Below are positions 59,707-64,000 of a DNA stretch of 64,000 nucleotides, piece after piece (position 1 is the stretch's first letter; each line of letters begins with the position of its first letter). Below the pieces are notes generated by a model. It worked only from the letters and a program-made list of their open reading frames with translations, was not told where the DNA came from and did not search any database. The stretch covers positions 620,001 to 684,000 of the forward strand of contig JAHRBS010000008.1 of the NCBI GenBank assembly GCA_024305745.1. Direction: 5' to 3'. Source of the stretch: Polyporus tsugae. Its lineage: Eukaryota > Basidiomycota > Agaricomycetes > Polyporales > Polyporaceae. The translations under genes were made by a program, and so were the position numbers.

Positions 59707-62457
59707 GGCAGGGTATCGGCGTGCCAGTGTCTCCTTGCGACAAGGGGGCGGTTGCCAAAGCCACAGAATTAGGACCCTACGTCTGGTCTTCTAAGGCCGC
59801 AACACAGAGAGGTACAGAGACGCCGCCTTGAATGACCTCACACGACCACCTGAGACTAGACGGCTGCATGATGGCCGGGTGCAAAGCCAGGGCGCATGTG
59901 CTTTGGGAGTTCCGTGATGAGCCAGAGACACCCAGAGGATCCGGCAGAGCCTGTTTCCGAGAGGCAGAACGTGGATGAGGAAGGTCCAGGAAGAGGGAAG
60001 GTCGGACTGCGGGGCTCAGGGACTTCGGCCCGGATCCGAGTCGCGAAGAGGAGACGCGAGCCGAGTGCCCATACTTGGCCACACCGCGATCAAACACTTT
60101 GGAAAAACGGATGGTTTGACTCAGGATCCGACGCATGTGGTCACTTTGAGTTAAGTCGAATGCAGAGGGTGACGGTGATGGGCACCACCCGCGAAACGTC
60201 TAGAGAGCGGGTGTGGTCGTCGGGGGTGGTGGAAACGAAGAAGAGCGGCGCGTATGCTCGAGAGCGTTCGCAAAAAGGCGGCAAGCGGCGTGCGGCAATT
60301 TGGGCGCGCTGAAATAAGATCATAAGGCGGATGTGAAGGGGCCGAAGATGGCTGCGGGCCTTGGAAAGAATCAATCACCGCTGAACTCGAGAAGGTCGGA
60401 GGCTTTCTTACTGGATCACAGGGCAGTAGGGTTCAGTTGGAGAGTATACCAGAGCGGTCAGCTATCTGACGTTTCCGGAATTAGCCATGATGCGGTTGGC
60501 CTGGCGTCGGCACAAATGTGGTCGCTCTCACGCGCCGGTGGGTGTGCTTCTGCGTCCTGTATTGTGAACTTCACCGGGTAAGGTACGAGAGGATGTTTGG
60601 GTAGAAGGTTGACGATTTCCGTGGTTGAAAAGGTCAGCCAATAGTGACTAGGGTATAGAATGGATCGACGAAGAGTGCGGTTTCGGTCCGCACGTAATGG
60701 GGCAGCGACCAAAAGCCATACTGTAGGGACTGGCACGACAAAATCACGGGTGAGCGGGGTCTGAATTTCGCACCCAGGCGTCCTGACTCACCTCAAAAGA
60801 CAAGAGGTTGGGACGTCCTTGCCAAATGATACGATATTGACATGAGAGAGTAGGACAAAAGTTGGTCAGCAGTGGTCTTGGGTGTGGTACTGAGTGGTAA
60901 CTTGGTCCGGTAGCGCAGCCGGAAGAACAATCCGCACTGTTCCGCTCGACGCATTGGAAGAGGACTGGGCAATTCGGCCCTGTATCATCACGCACTAGAT
61001 TTCACTCGTGGACGTGATGGGGGTGGTGGTACGGCAAGGATCCCCGCACGGAACCGGAACGCTATCGAACACCATCGGTGCGATTAGGTGTCACGTCGCA
61101 GTTCGTTTCTGTGCAATCAACTCATCCACTACCCGTAATAGCAGGAGACGCACGCCTGATCAGTGGACATGTACCAAAGCCGAGTTGTTGTTACAACTCA
61201 CCAACAATTGAACGATCACCGAATCGCACCAACGAGGTTGGCATATGGATTGGACCGGTCAAAGCAACGAAAATTAGCCTGTAAGTGATGAGGTCAACAT
61301 CCACAACATTCGTAACGTATGCAGGATGTCTGGCTAGGCGAGGTCATGGCAGCCGTTGGGTTGCTTGGAGAGATGAGAGCATGCGCGTCTGCGGTGGTTG
61401 GATGCCATGTGGCGGAGTAAAACCTAGCCGCCCGCCGCCATTGACGTTGCAGCCTTGCAGGTCTGCCTCGAGCTCCGTTAAAACTCATCCACGTTCTCCT
61501 CGCACCAGACGCAGTATCAAGTGACTGACGATTAAGGCAGAACATTACAAGTAACATCCGACCGGGATGCAGAGCTCCGGTGAGCGGTCTTTGGTTTTTC
61601 ATGCCGGTGGGCTACCACAGCTGACGAAGTGCCCTGATGTCCATGAGGCCGTCCAATGCGGATGTGTAGTCATGCTCACCCCAGAACGGTACCTCATACT
61701 TAACTACAACCAATGACCAAACCTTGAGGGTTTGCGGATGACAAACATACATGATCTCCATCGCCGGATCGTGATGCTGTTACGTCTCGTTCTGCTCAAA
61801 CCTGGTGAGACACCGTTAACCATTCAGACGCGATCGACATAGCTGACTATGGTCCGTATGGTGTCGTGCTGGAATCAGCGTCTGCGTGCATATATTTTTC
61901 GGATGCGTTCAGACGCATATAGGCATGATTGACCGAACATTGCCCTTGTTGTCGTCGTACAGCCGCAAGATTACTGTTCACGCATAAACCTGCTTACGCG
62001 GCCATCCCCAGCCCCCTCTTTGTCATCACATGCGTGCGCAGTGCGTACTCTATACTTAAACGCCTCTTCGAGGCCATCGTTCTCAGATCCGTTTCTCCTC
62101 TCGTACAAGACAGGTCTGGACGTACGGACGTATAGCCGAAGGGGTCCGCTAAGGTGCGTGACGGTCTCGCATTTCGGTGCTGCGGTTCAGCTTCTTTTTC
62201 CCTTTTCGGTTTCCCGCATACCTCCTCGCTTGCTTCGACGGTCGAATACTCGGTATTGGTTGAGAACGGGGACGATAGGTAGCAGACGCAGACGATGTGC
62301 ACGTCAATGGGCGGCGTATCGGTCTCGCGTCGTGCCGAGTGATTCCTTCGTCCTGGAGAGGAAGTAGCTGAGCCATGCACGACATGGATTGAGATCGATC
62401 GGAGAGTCTGGTTTCCTTCGCGTTCGACGTTTTGTCATGGCTGGTGATCGCGGCGCG

Positions 62458-62464
62458 TATATAT
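62458..62464 (+). promoter_or_regulatory. TATA-like box upstream of the GST gene
   Basis: TATATAT about 245 bp upstream of the ATG at 62708, then a CT-rich leader (62500-62530). Confidence 0.4.
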
Positions 62465-62707
62465 TGACCTGGGCCACCGTAACCCGCGAGATCATCCTCC
62501 CTTCCTGCTTCTCATCTCTCTCGTCTCGTCTGAGTCCGATTCCGCATCTTAGTACGGGCCGTCGTGGCCTACAAGCCATCCAAGTATCGATCACCGACTG
62601 GTCTTCCGCCACAACCAACCTGTCCTTGACGTCGCCTCCTGACACCCCTTCTTTCTAGTGAACCTGTTTCTTTCCGCACCACCTACCACTTTGGCCTTCC
62701 GGACAAG

Positions 62708-64000
62708 ATGAGTTCTCAGCAGCAGAAAATTTTCGACCCCGTCGCAGAGCAAAGCCGGCGAGATGGGTCATTCGACCGCCGCCCTTCGTCGTTCAGGAAC
62801 TCCATTGCTAAGGGCGGTCTGTTTGAGCCTGAGAAAGGTGGCATCTCGATCTCACTACCTTTACGCAGGACGAAAGCTGACATATCCCATGGGATAGATC
62901 GCTATCACCTCTACGTCTCCTACGGCTGCCGTAAGTCTCTTCATTTCGCTCGCTTCTGTCCCCACCGGACCTGACGCTATAACACGAAACTAGCATGGGC
63001 TACCCGGACACTGATCTTCCGGAAGCTCAAAGGTTTAGAGGATATTATTGGTACGTTATATGGAACGGTACAACATATCGCGCCGGGCATATGCTTATCA
63101 TTGTTGAGTAGGTGTGACCGTCGTCTCGCCGCGTTTGACCCCGGATAGTTGGGCGTTCGCGAAGGTCGACCCATTTCCCGGGGCCGACGATGATCCGCTG
63201 TACGGCGCCGCGTACCTCAAGGAGTTGTACCACAAGGCTAATCCAGAGTACGAGGGCAGGTACGTGTCATTGCTTTCAGAATAGCTTACAGCTCCTCAAA
63301 CGTCACGCAATTAGGTTCACTGTACCTGTACTTTGGGACAAGAAGACGGAGACAATCGTCAACAACGAAAGCTCGGAGATCATCCGCTTCTTCAACACCG
63401 CATTCGACCATCTCCTTCCAGCCGACAAGGCCGCGATCAACCTTTACCCAGAACTACTCCGTAAGGAGATCGACGAGCTCAACGACTGGGTATACAACAC
63501 TGTGAACAGTTCGTACTCGCTATATTCAAACACGTACGTAGTCAGAGAGCTGACTGAGTTACGGCTCCAGACGGCGTGTACAAAGCTGGTTTTGCGACTA
63601 CTCAGAAGGCGTACGAGGACGCGGTGCTTCCGTTGTTTGATTCGCTTGACAGGCTTGAGAAGGTTCTCTCCGGGAAGGACTACCTCATCGGTAACCAACT
63701 CACGGAGGCAGACATTCGATTGTTTGTGACCGTCGTAAGCTCGCTTCCGTACTAGGGCTCCTTTTACAGGCCATTGATGATTGTCCCCCTTAGATACGTT
63801 TTGACGTTGCTTACCATGGGGCGTTCAAGTGCAATCTTCGTACTATCCGCGATGGCTACCCTGCCATTCACCTGTGAGCTCCGACCCTATGATGCGTACC
63901 GTATTGCTGTGCTCTAACTGATGCTGTTTGATTCCAAGTTGGCTTCGCAAACTCTTTTGGAGCCATGCGGCGTTTTCGGAGACGTGCAATTTCGATCATA
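62708..64000 (+). CDS. Glutathionyl-hydroquinone reductase-type GST (Xi/Omega-like, ECM4 family), 3' truncated by window
   Basis: Cleaves glutathione from glutathionyl-hydroquinones by a cysteine thiol mechanism; in wood-decay fungi this fits quinone and aromatic detoxification. Exons 62708-62837, 62898-62930, 62994-63050, 63112-63259, 63315-63508, 63571-63734, 63794-63873 and 63939 to the edge, all in phase (about 289 aa visible). The start MSSQQQKIFDPVAEQSRRDG leads to RPSSFRNSIAK and the active site RYHLYVSYGCPWATRTLI, where Cys of CPWA is catalytic. Then come VTVVSPRLTPDSWAF, YEGRFTVPVLWDKKT, NNESSEIIRFFNTAFDHL, GVYKAGFATTQKAYE, the C-terminal helical domain with EADIRLFVTVIRFDVAYHGA, and WLRKLFWSH. 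Order and spacing match the family. The last exons lie outside the window. Confidence 0.92.

Larger units (their letters stand above)
52387..62707. other. Gene-poor region, 10.3 kb
   Basis: No convincing gene. Frames on both strands are short and overlapping, with typical GC-rich shadow patterns. Short GTAC-containing palindromic or repeated elements recur (for example near 54806, 57672, 58523 and 59043). A C13 run lies at 59694-59706. Minus-strand stretches between about 60460 and 61290 read somewhat like protein (HPLVPYPVKFTIQDAEAHPP; RIVLPAALPDQVTTQYHTQD; GPIHMPTSLVRFGDRSIVG) but do not join into a model. I see no intact transposon ORF, LTR pair or tRNA. Confidence 0.4.

Overview
This window is nuclear DNA from a filamentous basidiomycete, most likely an Agaricomycete and perhaps a polypore. 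Four things point there: intron-dense genes with mostly 50-100 nt GT-AG introns, GC-rich codon use, a DUF6533 seven-helix membrane protein (a family largely confined to these fungi), and a CPAF-like S41 peptidase of the fungal type. The species-level guess is inference. No database search was run. Exon models come from reading splice sites and frame continuity by eye, so single-base errors at some junctions are possible.

Layout. 0-7.5 kb: the 3' end of an unknown gene, TFIIE-alpha (TFA1), an LRR/F-box protein with a 1-kb intron, and a broken FAD monooxygenase. 8-13 kb: a CBM5/12-containing remnant, a short-chain dehydrogenase (SDR) and a DUF6533 membrane protein. 14.6-17.1 kb: malic enzyme. 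20.4-21.4 kb: a small single-pass membrane protein. 23.3-29.8 kb: a large RRM-like protein with SUMO-interaction-like termini and a secreted S41 peptidase. 31-41 kb, plus strand: DNA primase small subunit (PRI1) and a 30-exon ABCC transporter. 41.3-46.8 kb: a second single-pass membrane protein of the same kind as the first, then about 5 kb of decayed sequence with a recognisable broken coding gene. 46.8-52.4 kb: a second SDR with two introns over 1.1 kb, divergent from a sorbitol/xylitol-type zinc dehydrogenase. 52.4-62.7 kb: a 10-kb stretch with no convincing gene. 62.7 kb to the right edge: a glutathionyl-hydroquinone reductase-type GST that runs off the window.

Function. TFA1 and PRI1 are conserved housekeeping genes. 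The others suggest central and secondary carbon metabolism (malic enzyme, the divergent SDR/polyol dehydrogenase pair), detoxification and export (GST, ABCC transporter) and extracellular proteolysis. I see no operon-like cluster and no defence island. The least expected signals are structural. Two long introns in unrelated genes carry the same interspersed repeat. The ABC transporter uses exons of 8-13 nt. Two introns are GC-AG. Several genes are frozen in decay.
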